In this document: positions 26,613 through 35,625 of the stretch, piece by piece
How positions within the stretch are numbered: position 1 is the first letter of the stretch
How the letters are laid out: the number at the start of each line of letters is the position of its first letter
DNA from: JAQIBY01 sp963676165
Lineage (GTDB): Bacteria > Bacteroidota > Bacteroidia > Bacteroidales > ML635J-15
Assembly: GCA_963676165.1 (NCBI GenBank)
Contig: OY781043.1
Span: 434,001 to 498,000 of the forward strand
DNA length: 64,000 nucleotides
Reading direction: 5' to 3'
The notes under the pieces: model-generated
Told to the model about the DNA's origin: nothing
Seen by the model: only the letters and a program-made list of their open reading frames with translations
Database searches by the model: none
Program-made: the position numbers and the translations under genes

Positions 26613-27875
26613 ATGATAAGAAAATTTAGCATATTCTTTCTGTTCTTTCTGAGTCTTAGTTTGGTCGGACGGTCAGCTTATTTGTTAATCCCTATGAATG
26701 AGACTCAGACAAATCACCTGAAAGCGTACGGTATTACTTATTGGACACTTCAAAATGGAATTGAATCTTGGTGGTTGCTAAATTATGAAGGTGGTAGCTT
26801 TTTAATCCCATATTACGAAGACATTGAAACGGAGTGTGTTGTTAGAGGTGTGAGTTATCAAGTTATTGCAGATGCTCAAAAGCAACAGATTTTTAGCAAA
26901 ATCGCAGGTAATGATGTCAATATGGAAAGTGTGAAGTTGGAGAAAGCTCCAACAATCGCAGTGTATTCTCCTCCTGGGAAAATGCCTTGGGATGATGCTG
27001 TAACCTTGGCTTTAACTTATGCAGAAATTCCGTATGATGTGATATATGATCAAGAAATTATTGAAGGGCAACTTAATGATTACGATTGGTTGCACCTGCA
27101 TCATGAGGATTTTACTGGTCAGTATGGGAAATTTTATGGTGCTTATAGACATATGCAATGGTATCAAGAGCAACAAAGAGATGCTGAAAATCAGGCAGCT
27201 GCCTTAGGTTTTGATAAAGTGAGCCAATTGAAACTTTTTGTTGCAAAAACCATCAAAGCTTATGTGTCACGTGGAGGATTTTTATTTGCCATGTGTTCAG
27301 CAACGGATAGTTTCGATATTGCATTAGCAGCTCAGGATACCGATATTTGTGAATCAATGTTTGATGGCGATCCCGCAGCAGCTAACGCGCAGGAAAGTTT
27401 AGATTATTCTCATTGCTTGGCTTTTCGCGATTTTACGCTGATCATGAATCCATTCGAATATGAATATTCCGACATAGATGTGACAAAATCACGTAAACTT
27501 TCAGAGAAGGAAGACTATTTTACTCTGTTTGAGTTTTCTGCAAAATGGGATCCTGTTCCAACCATGTTATGTCAAAATCACACCTATATGGTGAAAGGGT
27601 TTATGGGACAAACAACAGCTTATAACTCTGATTTGGTAAAACCTGATGTGCTTGTTATGGGTGAAAATAAAGCTGCTGGTGAAGCAAGATATCTGCACGG
27701 TGAGTTTGGAAAAGGGACCTGGACATTTCTCGGTGGACATGATCCTGAAGATTATCGCCATTTTGTAGGTGATGAAGAAACCGATCTTGAACTCCATCCA
27801 AATTCACCTGGTTACCGATTAATTTTAAATAATGTCTTATTCCCTGCTGCAAAAAAGAAGAAGCTGAAAACTTAA
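26613..27875 (+). CDS. Exported protein of unknown function, often labelled asparagine synthetase B in Bacteroidota
   Basis: The 420-residue protein starts with a signal-like hydrophobic stretch (about 6-22) and then YLLIPMNETQTNHLKAYGITYWTLQ, an opening I recall from Bacteroidota proteins annotated as asparagine synthetase B. No asparagine-synthase PP-loop (SGGxDS) or N-terminal cysteine glutaminase is present, so that label looks wrong. The middle TIAVYSPPGKMPWDDAVTLALTYAEIPYDVIYD, then WLHLHHEDFTGQYG, YVSRGGFLFAMCSATDSFDIALAAQ and HGEFGKGTWTFLGGHDPEDYRH, resembles a class I glutamine-amidotransferase-like (ThuA-like) fold. A true function cannot be stated. It follows dnaB by 35 bases. Confidence 0.7.
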   Translation: MIRKFSIFFLFFLSLSLVGRSAYLLIPMNETQTNHLKAYGITYWTLQNGIESWWLLNYEGGSFLIPYYEDIETECVVRGVSYQVIADAQKQQIFSKIAGNDVNMESVKLEKAPTIAVYSPPGKMPWDDAVTLALTYAEIPYDVIYDQEIIEGQLNDYDWLHLHHEDFTGQYGKFYGAYRHMQWYQEQQRDAENQAAALGFDKVSQLKLFVAKTIKAYVSRGGFLFAMCSATDSFDIALAAQDTDICESMFDGDPAAANAQESLDYSHCLAFRDFTLIMNPFEYEYSDIDVTKSRKLSEKEDYFTLFEFSAKWDPVPTMLCQNHTYMVKGFMGQTTAYNSDLVKPDVLVMGENKAAGEARYLHGEFGKGTWTFLGGHDPEDYRHFVGDEETDLELHPNSPGYRLILNNVLFPAAKKKKLKT

Positions 27876-27911
27876 TTCCAGCTTCAATATTTAAAATGTG
27901 GTTAAAGCAAA

Positions 27912-28640
27912 TTATAGTATGTGAATTAATTTCTTCAATGAGTTGATTTCATGCGTCGGTTTGAATTCCAATCCTATTTCTTCCAAATCTATACCTTCTT
28001 GGTTTATCCATAAAGTATCCATTCCTGCATTGTGACCACCTAAGATATCTACTTCAATGTCGTCTCCAATGACTAGGGATTGTTGTGGATCTGCTCCTGT
28101 TTCTTTAAGCACATGATTAAAAAACTCAATGCTAGGTTTGTTTGCACCAACTTCCTCAGAGATGAAAACACTATCAAAGTATTTTTCAATATCACAATTT
28201 TTAATCTTTTTATACTGAACTTCCTTAAACCCATTAGTAATCAGGTGAAGTTTGTATTGTTTTTTCAAAAAGATTAAACTCAAATGTGTATGAGGAAATA
28301 ATTTTTGTTTTGTTGGGGAAATTTCGATGTAATCTTTTGCTAGATTTTTTGCAAGTTTCTCATCATCAACATCAATGTCCTTAAGCGTAAGATCGAAACG
28401 TTTCCAACTCAATTCTTCTTTTGTAATTTGTCCAGATCGATATAAAATCCAAAGCTCTTCATTGTATTCTTTATAGGTGTAATAGAATAATTCAAAGCTC
28501 TCAAACTGCTTGTTTAATTGGTATTTATGGTATAGCTCCATAAACGTTTCGCGGGCGTTTCTCTCAAAGTCCCAAAGTGTCCTATCTAAATCAATAAACA
28601 GGTCAGTGTACTGATGTTCGTTAAAACGATGTTTTTTCAT
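27912..28640 (-). CDS. HAD-family hydrolase, YjjG-type nucleotidase
   Basis: The 242-residue cytosolic phosphatase carries the HAD motifs in order: FIDLDRTLWDFERNA with the catalytic aspartates D17 and D19, LITNGFKEVQYKKI near 136-149, the lysine in GANKPSIEFF and VIGDDIEVDILGGHNAGMDTLWIN near 193-216. The helical cap inserted after motif 1 and the text DRTLWDFERN are typical of YjjG, which removes phosphate from non-canonical pyrimidine nucleotides. Substrate is inferred from the family. It is monocistronic and convergent with the upstream 420-residue gene. Confidence 0.88.
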   Translation of the reverse strand: MKKHRFNEHQYTDLFIDLDRTLWDFERNARETFMELYHKYQLNKQFESFELFYYTYKEYNEELWILYRSGQITKEELSWKRFDLTLKDIDVDDEKLAKNLAKDYIEISPTKQKLFPHTHLSLIFLKKQYKLHLITNGFKEVQYKKIKNCDIEKYFDSVFISEEVGANKPSIEFFNHVLKETGADPQQSLVIGDDIEVDILGGHNAGMDTLWINQEGIDLEEIGLEFKPTHEINSLKKLIHIL

Positions 28641-28786
28641 ATATGACTTGATATAATTCTAAGCTTAGTACAAAAGTGGTTTTTTATTTTGAAAAAACAT
28701 AAGCTTTGGTTACTTTTTTTTCGAAGAATTATAATAAAAATGCATTAATTTATATAATTAACACCTTCAAGATTATTTCCGATTGG

Positions 28787-29671
28787 CTAATTATCGATTT
28801 CAATTACCAAATAGCGCGAAGTTGACCAAAATTTTTCAGGGCGTGTGATAATCAGATTGTTATAGAAGTCAGATGGGCCGTCGAATTTATAAGCTTGTGC
28901 AGGATGTGTACTGAGTATTCTGGCTTTTTTTGCATTCACTGGAATTCGTTTTATTTCGTGGATGTTGATTTTCTTAAAAAAGCGTGATTCAAAGTGTTCA
29001 TCAATCTGAGAAATGTTGCCTATCCCAATGAAACCGCCCTTTCGAGTTGTAATTCCTATTTGAAATAATTCACGACTATTGCCAACAATGTAATATCCGG
29101 TATTTAGAATATCTTCTTGTGCTTTAAGTTTCTGATACTGTAATTCGTTTTCGAGATACAAAGAATCAATGCTGTCATTTAAACTTTGCATTTCACTGTT
29201 GAGGTTTTCCATTCGGGTTCTTAATCGGATGATCTGTTCATTTTTTTCTTCAATTGCTTTGCCTAGTAAATCCAATGAACGTTGCATTTCATCATTGATC
29301 ATATCGCTGGCTTCCATCTTATTGCGGAGTGCTTCCACGGTTTCCTTATTTTCTCTAAGCAAGTCGTAAATTGCAAATATGTCTTCTTGAATTTTTTCAG
29401 GTCTGACAGAGCTGTATTCCATGCTCTGGGCTGTCATGGAAATCAATTCCTCCTTTTGTTTAATTTCTTCAAGGTTTTGATTGATATCATTAAACGCTTC
29501 CATGAAATCATTCAGTGATTGCTGAGAATTATCTGCTTTTTCTTTAAGTGTTTCATTTTCAGCTTCAAGTTGATTGATTTTTTCAATCTGACTTTGTAGT
29601 GCTTGATCCTTATCCTTACAGGAAAAAACAAGGAGTAGCAATGTTGCAGATAAGAGAATCTGTCGTTTCAT
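28787..29671 (-). CDS. Coiled-coil lipoprotein
   Basis: The 294-residue protein has a short lipoprotein signal, MKRQILLSATLLLLVFSC, with cysteine at 18. Residues about 27-185 are a long heptad coiled coil (QSQIEKINQLEAENETLKEKA, then LRTRMENLNSEMQSLNDSIDSLYLENELQYQKLKAQ). The end, about 190-294, is a compact domain, NTGYYIVGNSRELFQIGITTRKGGFIGIGN..., seen in Bacteroidota periplasmic proteins of unknown function. It would be anchored to the membrane with the coil in the periplasm. It lies downstream of rsmI on the same strand with an 84-base gap, so it probably has its own promoter. Confidence 0.82.
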   Translation of the reverse strand: MKRQILLSATLLLLVFSCKDKDQALQSQIEKINQLEAENETLKEKADNSQQSLNDFMEAFNDINQNLEEIKQKEELISMTAQSMEYSSVRPEKIQEDIFAIYDLLRENKETVEALRNKMEASDMINDEMQRSLDLLGKAIEEKNEQIIRLRTRMENLNSEMQSLNDSIDSLYLENELQYQKLKAQEDILNTGYYIVGNSRELFQIGITTRKGGFIGIGNISQIDEHFESRFFKKINIHEIKRIPVNAKKARILSTHPAQAYKFDGPSDFYNNLIITRPEKFWSTSRYLVIEIDN

Positions 29672-29755
29672 GCAGGTTTATTTTTCAAAATTTCAATGTG
29701 TTCTAAAGAAACGCAATATGAGGTAAAAATGTTGAGTCCAAGTATGAAAAAAATC

Positions 29756-30430
29756 TTAATTTTTTCCGGCAAGAACAACAACAAATTCTCCTTTCGGTGG
29801 ATGTTCTGTAAAATGGTCGATTAGTTCGGATAAATTACCACGTATTGTTTCCTCAAATCGTTTTGATATTTCTCTGCTCACTGATGCTTGTCTTTCTTCA
29901 CCTATGACTTCAGAAAGTTGTGTTAAAAGCTTTATGATTCGATGAGGCGATTCATAAAAAATGATGGTACGGTTTTCATCTTTAAGTGCTTCAATGCGTT
30001 TCATTCTACCTTTTTTGTGTGGAAGGAATCCTTCAAACACAAAGCGATCGTTTGGAAGTCCAGAAATTGCCAGTGCTGGTACAAACGCACTCGCTCCTGG
30101 CAGACATTCAACTTCAACACCTCCATCAATACAATGTTTTACTAAAAGGTAACCCGGGTCAGAAATGGCTGGTGTTCCTGCATCGCTAATCAGTGCAAAA
30201 TGAGCCCCTTCTTGCATTTGCCGAACTAAATGATCACTTGTCTTATGCTCATTAAATTTGTGGTGTGCAATGAGTTTATTTTCAATCTCAAAATGTTTTA
30301 AAAGCTTCCCTGATGTTCTTGTGTCTTCTGCTAAAATTCCATCAACAGACTTTAAACACTCAATGGCACGAAATGTCATGTCATCAAGGTTTCCAATAGG
30401 TGTAGGGACTAATGTGAGTTTTCCGCTCAT
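29756..30430 (-). CDS. rsmI: 16S rRNA cytidine-1402 2'-O-methyltransferase
   Basis: The 224-residue tetrapyrrole-methylase-fold enzyme methylates the 2'-O of C1402 in 16S rRNA. It has LVPTPIGNLDDMTFRAIECL near 6-25, ILAEDTRTSGKLL near 32-44, LISDAGTPAISDPGYLLVK near 82-100, PGASAFVPALAISGLPNDRFVFEGFLP near 110-136 and YESPHRI near 158-164. It lacks the short C-terminal helical tail of E. coli RsmI (286 residues), as many Bacteroidota copies do. Its start overlaps the M28 peptidase stop by four bases, so the two are coupled. Confidence 0.95.
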   Translation of the reverse strand: MSGKLTLVPTPIGNLDDMTFRAIECLKSVDGILAEDTRTSGKLLKHFEIENKLIAHHKFNEHKTSDHLVRQMQEGAHFALISDAGTPAISDPGYLLVKHCIDGGVEVECLPGASAFVPALAISGLPNDRFVFEGFLPHKKGRMKRIEALKDENRTIIFYESPHRIIKLLTQLSEVIGEERQASVSREISKRFEETIRGNLSELIDHFTEHPPKGEFVVVLAGKN

Positions 30431-31689
30431 AATGCTTCGGCAAATTTTGTGATCAATTGAAAAATCTCATTGTATGCACTAAGTGTAACTGTTTCTTCTT
30501 TGTCTTGAATATTATGGTAGAAAGTGTTTCCTCCTCTACTGTAAATAAAAACACCTTTCACTCCTTGTGCATTAAATGGGTGGTGGTCTGAATTAGCAGA
30601 GATTCCTCTGGCTTTTATATTGATTTCCAAACCTTCTTTTTTATTAATGCTTTCAAATATTGCCAGTTCTTTTTGGTAGGTACTGTCTTTAGCATTGACA
30701 ATGGTAATGCCTTTGCTTCCAGTTCCAACCATATCTAAATTAATAAGAAAGTCAATGTCTTCAAGTGGGAAAAGAGGATTCAAACTATAAAATGTGGACC
30801 CTAATAAACCTGCTTCTTCACCTGTAAAAAGCATGACAACAAGGTTGTAATCCAGCTCATGTTTGATGTGATGTCTAGCAATGTCTAAACAGGCAGCAAC
30901 GCCAGATGCATTGTCTTGAGCTCCAGGGAAATAAATGCTGTCGCCTATTCCTCCAAGATGATCATAATGCGCAGATAAAACGATGGTTTTGTCTGAATTT
31001 GCATTGTAATGACCAATAATGTTACTTGTGTTTGCTATGGTGTTTTCCTTTTCAATATTCAGATACAATGATTTAGCCTTGCTTGGAAATTTATCCTTTT
31101 GAAAGCGAATAACTGCAAAATCTTTATCTGTGGATTTTACACTCCATATAGGGTAAATATCCTGAATAATAATATAACCTCTGGCATGGAGAAAGTTCTC
31201 TGATATTCGCTTCTTGATAAAAGATTTATATTCCCGATTGTCCAATGCATGAAGATGAAAAACAGCAAATTTGTCTGAGAATTTTTTAGGATTCAAGTTG
31301 CAAAGTTTTGCGGAATCTCTCAGTGTTTTTAGAGAAATCTCAATAAGCTGAAACTCACCTTCAATTTTACCACAATCGGGGCTTAGAATAAAGTCCTTAC
31401 TTGGGTAATATAATTTGTCGTCAATTTTTAAAGTGTATGCTCCTGGAAAAACATTGACAGGATAGCTCAATTCTTGTTTGTATGTATCTTTAAAGGGTTT
31501 TAATCCAATCGATTTCATTTCTTTTTCAAGGAAATCCGCTGCAGAATTTACGCCTTGCTTTGTGTAACCTCGTCCAAAATATGTTTCACTACTTAAGGTT
31601 TTGATGATTTTTCGCACATAGGTACTATCTTGTGCTTGTACTGTTAATGTAAGGGAAAACGACAGAAATAGAACAAGGAATCTTCGCAT
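30427..31689 (-). CDS. Secreted M28-family aminopeptidase
   Basis: The 420-residue protein has a signal peptide (1-19, ending VQAQ). After a N-terminal helical and protease-associated-like part, the M28 zinc-peptidase core begins near 225: LSAHYDHLG with the first metal histidine and catalytic aspartate, FPGAQDNASGVAACLDIARH with the bridging aspartate, LFTGEEAGLLGS with the catalytic glutamate, FLINLDMVG and the last ligand in SDHHPFNAQG. It should trim peptides in the periplasm or outside the cell. The gene is between an acidic conserved gene (six-base gap) and rsmI (four-base overlap). Confidence 0.92.
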   Translation of the reverse strand: MRRFLVLFLSFSLTLTVQAQDSTYVRKIIKTLSSETYFGRGYTKQGVNSAADFLEKEMKSIGLKPFKDTYKQELSYPVNVFPGAYTLKIDDKLYYPSKDFILSPDCGKIEGEFQLIEISLKTLRDSAKLCNLNPKKFSDKFAVFHLHALDNREYKSFIKKRISENFLHARGYIIIQDIYPIWSVKSTDKDFAVIRFQKDKFPSKAKSLYLNIEKENTIANTSNIIGHYNANSDKTIVLSAHYDHLGGIGDSIYFPGAQDNASGVAACLDIARHHIKHELDYNLVVMLFTGEEAGLLGSTFYSLNPLFPLEDIDFLINLDMVGTGSKGITIVNAKDSTYQKELAIFESINKKEGLEINIKARGISANSDHHPFNAQGVKGVFIYSRGGNTFYHNIQDKEETVTLSAYNEIFQLITKFAEAL

Positions 31690-31695
31690 AATCGA

Positions 31696-32487
31696 TTATT
31701 TTACAGGAATATATTTACGTTGAACAATGCTCATGAAATAATCAACAGTTTCATTATTTTCTTCCCAGTTGTATTTGCTGAGAACTGCTTTTGCATCATT
31801 CATGGATTGTTTGTTGTTTAAAGTGTCAATAGTTTGGTTAAACTCGTCAGCATTTCCATTGAATAGCTCTTTAATGAATAAAAATCTATCTCCAAGATTA
31901 ATTGCTGCTCGAATGTCTGCAATTGGTTTTGATTGGAATTTGCTTGCTAAATCAGATTCCTGCTTGCTCATAGTGTCATTCATGCTTCGCACGTCTTTGC
32001 CTAAACTTTCACCCAAGCTTTCTGCAGGTTTTTTTGTCTCATTCTGAAAAAGGCTACCCTGAGGTTGCTGTACTTGTTTTGGAGTTTCTTGGATTGGGTC
32101 TGGTGTGTTAACGGCTTCTGGCTCTTTAATTTCTTCCTCTTTTTCAGGAATTGGATCGTTCATCAAGTCGTCAGCAATGATTTCATTTTCTTCGTGATCT
32201 TCCTCAATTTTGGCTGCTTCAGAAACCTTAGCAGGAGTAATTTCTTCTTTGATAATCTCTACCTCTTCTTGTTTTTTAAACACAGGTTCATGCGCTTTTT
32301 TTACCGGATTTTCTTCTTTTGTGATTTTTTCTTCCTCCTCATTTTCTGTGTTAAGTAACTCAGCATATAAATCTCGTACTTGTTGCAGTGCAGTGTCTAC
32401 GTCGATTTGATGTGTATTGTGTTTTTCAATACGCTTGAGCGTTTTCCCTAAAGATTCCCAAAGATTAATGACTTGTTTCGTTTTCAT
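31696..32487 (-). CDS. Acidic low-complexity protein with a conserved C-terminal domain
   Basis: The 263-residue cytosolic protein has a short N-terminal helix (about 1-45), a strongly acidic low-complexity middle (about 48-150, mostly E, K, P and D) and a folded end (about 165-263): SMNDTMSKQESDLASKFQSKPIADIRAAINLGDRF LFIKELF and then NWEENNETVDYFMSIVQRKY, split here at the conserved LGDRF. I recall this end from many Bacteroidota hypothetical proteins. It is first in a run of three minus-strand genes with the M28 peptidase and rsmI. No function is known to me. Confidence 0.8.
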   Translation of the reverse strand: MKTKQVINLWESLGKTLKRIEKHNTHQIDVDTALQQVRDLYAELLNTENEEEEKITKEENPVKKAHEPVFKKQEEVEIIKEEITPAKVSEAAKIEEDHEENEIIADDLMNDPIPEKEEEIKEPEAVNTPDPIQETPKQVQQPQGSLFQNETKKPAESLGESLGKDVRSMNDTMSKQESDLASKFQSKPIADIRAAINLGDRFLFIKELFNGNADEFNQTIDTLNNKQSMNDAKAVLSKYNWEENNETVDYFMSIVQRKYIPVK

Positions 32488-32512
32488 AAAAGGATATATT
32501 GTTCAGATTTTA

Positions 32513-32520
32513 TAAATTTG
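32513..32520 (+). promoter_or_regulatory. Bacteroidota-type -7 element upstream of tdk
   Basis: TAAATTTG matches TAnnTTTG and lies 45 bases before the tdk ATG, in the divergent region between tdk and the acidic protein gene. Confidence 0.45.
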
Positions 32521-32565
32521 TAAAATTAAAATAAATTCACCGGAATCACTTAATATTATCCCGGA

Positions 32566-33156
32566 ATGTTTAACGAAAGTAAAGAAAAACACAAAGACCG
32601 TGCCGGCTGGATAGAAGTCATCGCTGGTTCAATGTTTTCCGGAAAAACGGAAGAGCTGATTCGTCGGTTACGACGCGCACAGTTTGCTCGTCAACGTCTG
32701 GAGATATTTAAACCTGCCATTGATATTCGTTATTCCAAGGAAGAGGTTGTATCCCATAATGAAAGTGCAATTCACAGTACTCCTGTTTCGTCTTCGAGCA
32801 ATATTTTAATGTTGGTTCAAGACGTTGATGTTGTAGGGATAGATGAAGCACAATTTTTTGATGATGGTATTGTGGATGTTTGCATTGAGTTAGCTAACCG
32901 TGGGGTTCGGGTGATAGTTGCAGGTTTAGATATGGATTTTAAAGGTCGTCCTTTTGGTCCTATGCCTGCTTTGTTTGCCGTTGCAGAAGAAGTGACAAAA
33001 GTGCATGCAATTTGTTTGCGTTGTGGGGATTTGGCACAGTATTCTTTTCGTAAAGTCGCAAGTGAGGAAAAAGTACTCTTGGGCGAAACAGATTCTTACG
33101 AACCTTTGTGTCGTACTTGCTATTTAAATGCAGTGAAAGGACAACAAGAAAAATAG
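32566..33156 (+). CDS. tdk: Thymidine kinase (type II)
   Basis: The 196-residue enzyme phosphorylates thymidine to dTMP in the salvage pathway. Walker A is IAGSMFSGKTEELIRR with GSMFSGKT at 21-28; the catalytic glutamate lies in DEAQFFDD near 103-110; the lasso VIVAGLDMDFKGRPFGPMPAL follows. The four structural zinc cysteines are seen as CLRCGD and CRTCYL. Length is normal for the cellular type II enzyme (about 190-200). The MurF-Alr gene starts 21 bases after it, on the same strand, so the two may share a transcript. Confidence 0.95.
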   Translation: MFNESKEKHKDRAGWIEVIAGSMFSGKTEELIRRLRRAQFARQRLEIFKPAIDIRYSKEEVVSHNESAIHSTPVSSSSNILMLVQDVDVVGIDEAQFFDDGIVDVCIELANRGVRVIVAGLDMDFKGRPFGPMPALFAVAEEVTKVHAICLRCGDLAQYSFRKVASEEKVLLGETDSYEPLCRTCYLNAVKGQQEK

Positions 33157-33177
33157 TTGTACGTTAATATATTCTCA

Positions 33178-35625
33178 ATGAATTACAGCATAAAACAAAT
33201 CGCTAAAATTTGTAATGCAGAGCAATTTGGTTCTGCAGATGTTACAATTCGTCACTTATTGACTGATAGCCGAAGTCTTTTACAGGCTGAAAGTAGTTTG
33301 TTTTTTGCAATTCAAGGACTCCACCATGATGGACATGAATATATTGATGAATTGTATCGTTCAGGACTTCGTGTGTTTATTGTTACTCAACTTCCACAAA
33401 GTCAACCTGAAGATGCTGTTTTTTTGAGAGTGGGTGACAGTGTGTCTGCCTTGCAGGCTATTGCAGCAAATTACCGAAGCCAATTTCATATTCCTCTTAT
33501 CGCGATTAGTGGAAGTAATGGAAAGACAATAGTTAAAGAATGGCTGCATCAAATTTTAAATCGACATTTGAATGTTGTCAGATCTCCAAAATCTTATAAT
33601 TCCCAAATTGGTGTTCCTTTGTCAGTAAGTTTGTTACGGAATGATGCAGATTTAGCTGTTTTTGAGGCCGGAATTTCAAAGAAAAATGAAATGGCAAAGC
33701 TCGAAGAAGTACTGAATCCTACTTTGGGTGTTTTTACTTCCTTGGGTCAGGCGCATCAGGAGAATTTCTCTGGACTTGAGGAGAAACTCAAAGAAAAACT
33801 TCAACTGTTCAAAGCCGTTGAGGTTCTAGTGTATCCCAAAGGAATCAATGGATTTGAGTCTGTGTTTCGTGCAATGTTTCCCGATTTTTCAGGGAAATTA
33901 GTTGCATGGTCTTTTGAAAATGATGCAGATGTTTATTGTGAGGCTTTAGATAAAAATAGAGGGACAAAAATTCGACTTACTTATCAAAATCAAACTCATC
34001 AATTTGAGATCCCTTTTCGAGATAAAGCATCCATTGAAAATGCCATATCTGCATTTTTAATTGCACTAGAAACTGGTGTTGATGCTAGTATAGTTGAAAG
34101 TGCGATGTCTGATTTGGAGCCAATTGCAATGCGACTTGATGTGCGTGAAGCAATCAATAGCTGTGTGCTCATAAACGACACCTATAATTCCGATATAAAT
34201 TCATTTCAAATAGCACTTGATTTTGCTGAAAAGCAAGGAGGGGATTTGGTAGTTATATTGTCTGATATTGTTCAAAGTGGCGAAGACGATAAAACTTTGT
34301 ATGCCAAGGTTGCCAACATGATAAATGCTAAGGATATTCAATTCATTGGTATTGGAGAACGGATTTTTGCACAACGTCATCTTTTTGCTAAAACTGCACG
34401 CTTCTTTAGCTCGACAAAACCCTTTTTGGAATCTCACTTATGGTTGGATTTTAAACAAAAAGTTGTTTTGCTCAAAGGTGCAAGAAAATTTCATTTTGAA
34501 GATATTTCGTCTCGCCTTGAATTAAAAGCGCATCAAACAGTTTTGGAGGTGCACTTGGATGCAATGAAACACAATTTAAATTTCTTCCGTTCAAAAATCT
34601 CCCCAAATACCCGTTTGATGGTTATGGTAAAAGCGTTTTCCTACGGAAGTGGTTACGTTGAAATTGCACGTTATCTTCAACATCAGGCAGTTGATTTTCT
34701 TGGTGTCGCTTTTGCAGATGAAGGGGTTGAATTGAGAAAAGCTGGGATAAGTCTTCCTATCATTGTAATGAACCCACAATTATCTGATTACAATCAGGTG
34801 TTGGATTATAATTTACAGCTTGAAGTTTATAGTCTTGCCCAATTGCGAGAGTTACGCGCGTTTGTAAGTGCCCGTGGAGTGACAGATTTCCCTGTGCATT
34901 TAAAGTTGGATACCGGCATGCACCGCTTAGGAATTCAGCCTCATGAAATGGATGAATGCCTTGAACTTTTACGAAAAGGGAATGAAATTCGACTCGTTTC
35001 TGTGTTTTCTCATTTGGCAGCTAGTGATATGCCAGATGAAGATTTATTTACGAAAAAGCAACTTAAGAATTACCTGGAGATGTTTGATCTATTGGCCACT
35101 TCTTCAGATCATAAACCAATTCGACATATTGCCAATAGTAATGCAGTATTGAGACATCCTCAGATGCACCTTGATATGGTGAGGCTGGGTATAGGATTGT
35201 ATGGTTTTTCTGCAGTTGATTCAGAGCATTTAAGAAAAGTTTCAGTGCTTAAATCAAAGGTTTTAAGTGTGAAGCAGGTGGCAGCAGGTGAAACCGTTGG
35301 ATACAATCGTCGAGGTAAAATGGACTATGATGCACTAATCGCAGTTGTTCCTGTCGGGTATGCTGATGGTTTAAACCGGCATTTGGGCAATGGAAATTGG
35401 GAAATGAATATTGGCGGTGAGATGTATCCTATTGTTGGCGATGTATGTATGGATATGTGTATGTTGGATGTTACTGGTTCGAATGTAAGTGTTGGTGACG
35501 AAGTCATTGTGTTTGGCGAAAATCCAGGTGCCGAGCAAATGGCAAACAAACTAGAAACAATTGTTTATGAGATACTTACTGGGATTCCGTCTCGTGTTAA
35601 ACGGATATATACAGAGCGTTCATGA
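33178..35625 (+). CDS. Bifunctional MurF / alanine racemase
   Basis: The start is placed at the ATG at 33178 (MNYSIKQIAKICNAEQFG), since the earlier TTG at 33157 touches the tdk stop. The 815-residue fusion has an N-terminal MurF ligase (about 1-455) with the P-loop ISGSNGKTIVKEW near 111-123, EAGISKKNEM and NDTYNSDINSF near 325, and a C-terminal alanine racemase (about 460-815) with MVMVKAFSYGSG holding the PLP lysine, HLKLDTGMHRLGI, DMVRLGIGLYG, VPVGYADGLNR and DVCMDMCMLDV. The fusion couples D-alanine supply with its use in UDP-MurNAc-pentapeptide synthesis. It is a Bacteroidota trait. The next gene overlaps its stop by four bases. Confidence 0.95.
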   Translation: MNYSIKQIAKICNAEQFGSADVTIRHLLTDSRSLLQAESSLFFAIQGLHHDGHEYIDELYRSGLRVFIVTQLPQSQPEDAVFLRVGDSVSALQAIAANYRSQFHIPLIAISGSNGKTIVKEWLHQILNRHLNVVRSPKSYNSQIGVPLSVSLLRNDADLAVFEAGISKKNEMAKLEEVLNPTLGVFTSLGQAHQENFSGLEEKLKEKLQLFKAVEVLVYPKGINGFESVFRAMFPDFSGKLVAWSFENDADVYCEALDKNRGTKIRLTYQNQTHQFEIPFRDKASIENAISAFLIALETGVDASIVESAMSDLEPIAMRLDVREAINSCVLINDTYNSDINSFQIALDFAEKQGGDLVVILSDIVQSGEDDKTLYAKVANMINAKDIQFIGIGERIFAQRHLFAKTARFFSSTKPFLESHLWLDFKQKVVLLKGARKFHFEDISSRLELKAHQTVLEVHLDAMKHNLNFFRSKISPNTRLMVMVKAFSYGSGYVEIARYLQHQAVDFLGVAFADEGVELRKAGISLPIIVMNPQLSDYNQVLDYNLQLEVYSLAQLRELRAFVSARGVTDFPVHLKLDTGMHRLGIQPHEMDECLELLRKGNEIRLVSVFSHLAASDMPDEDLFTKKQLKNYLEMFDLLATSSDHKPIRHIANSNAVLRHPQMHLDMVRLGIGLYGFSAVDSEHLRKVSVLKSKVLSVKQVAAGETVGYNRRGKMDYDALIAVVPVGYADGLNRHLGNGNWEMNIGGEMYPIVGDVCMDMCMLDVTGSNVSVGDEVIVFGENPGAEQMANKLETIVYEILTGIPSRVKRIYTERS

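Noticed and set aside
26613..27875. Asparagine synthetase B
   Set aside because: No PP-loop motif and no N-terminal nucleophile cysteine; the protein has an export signal.
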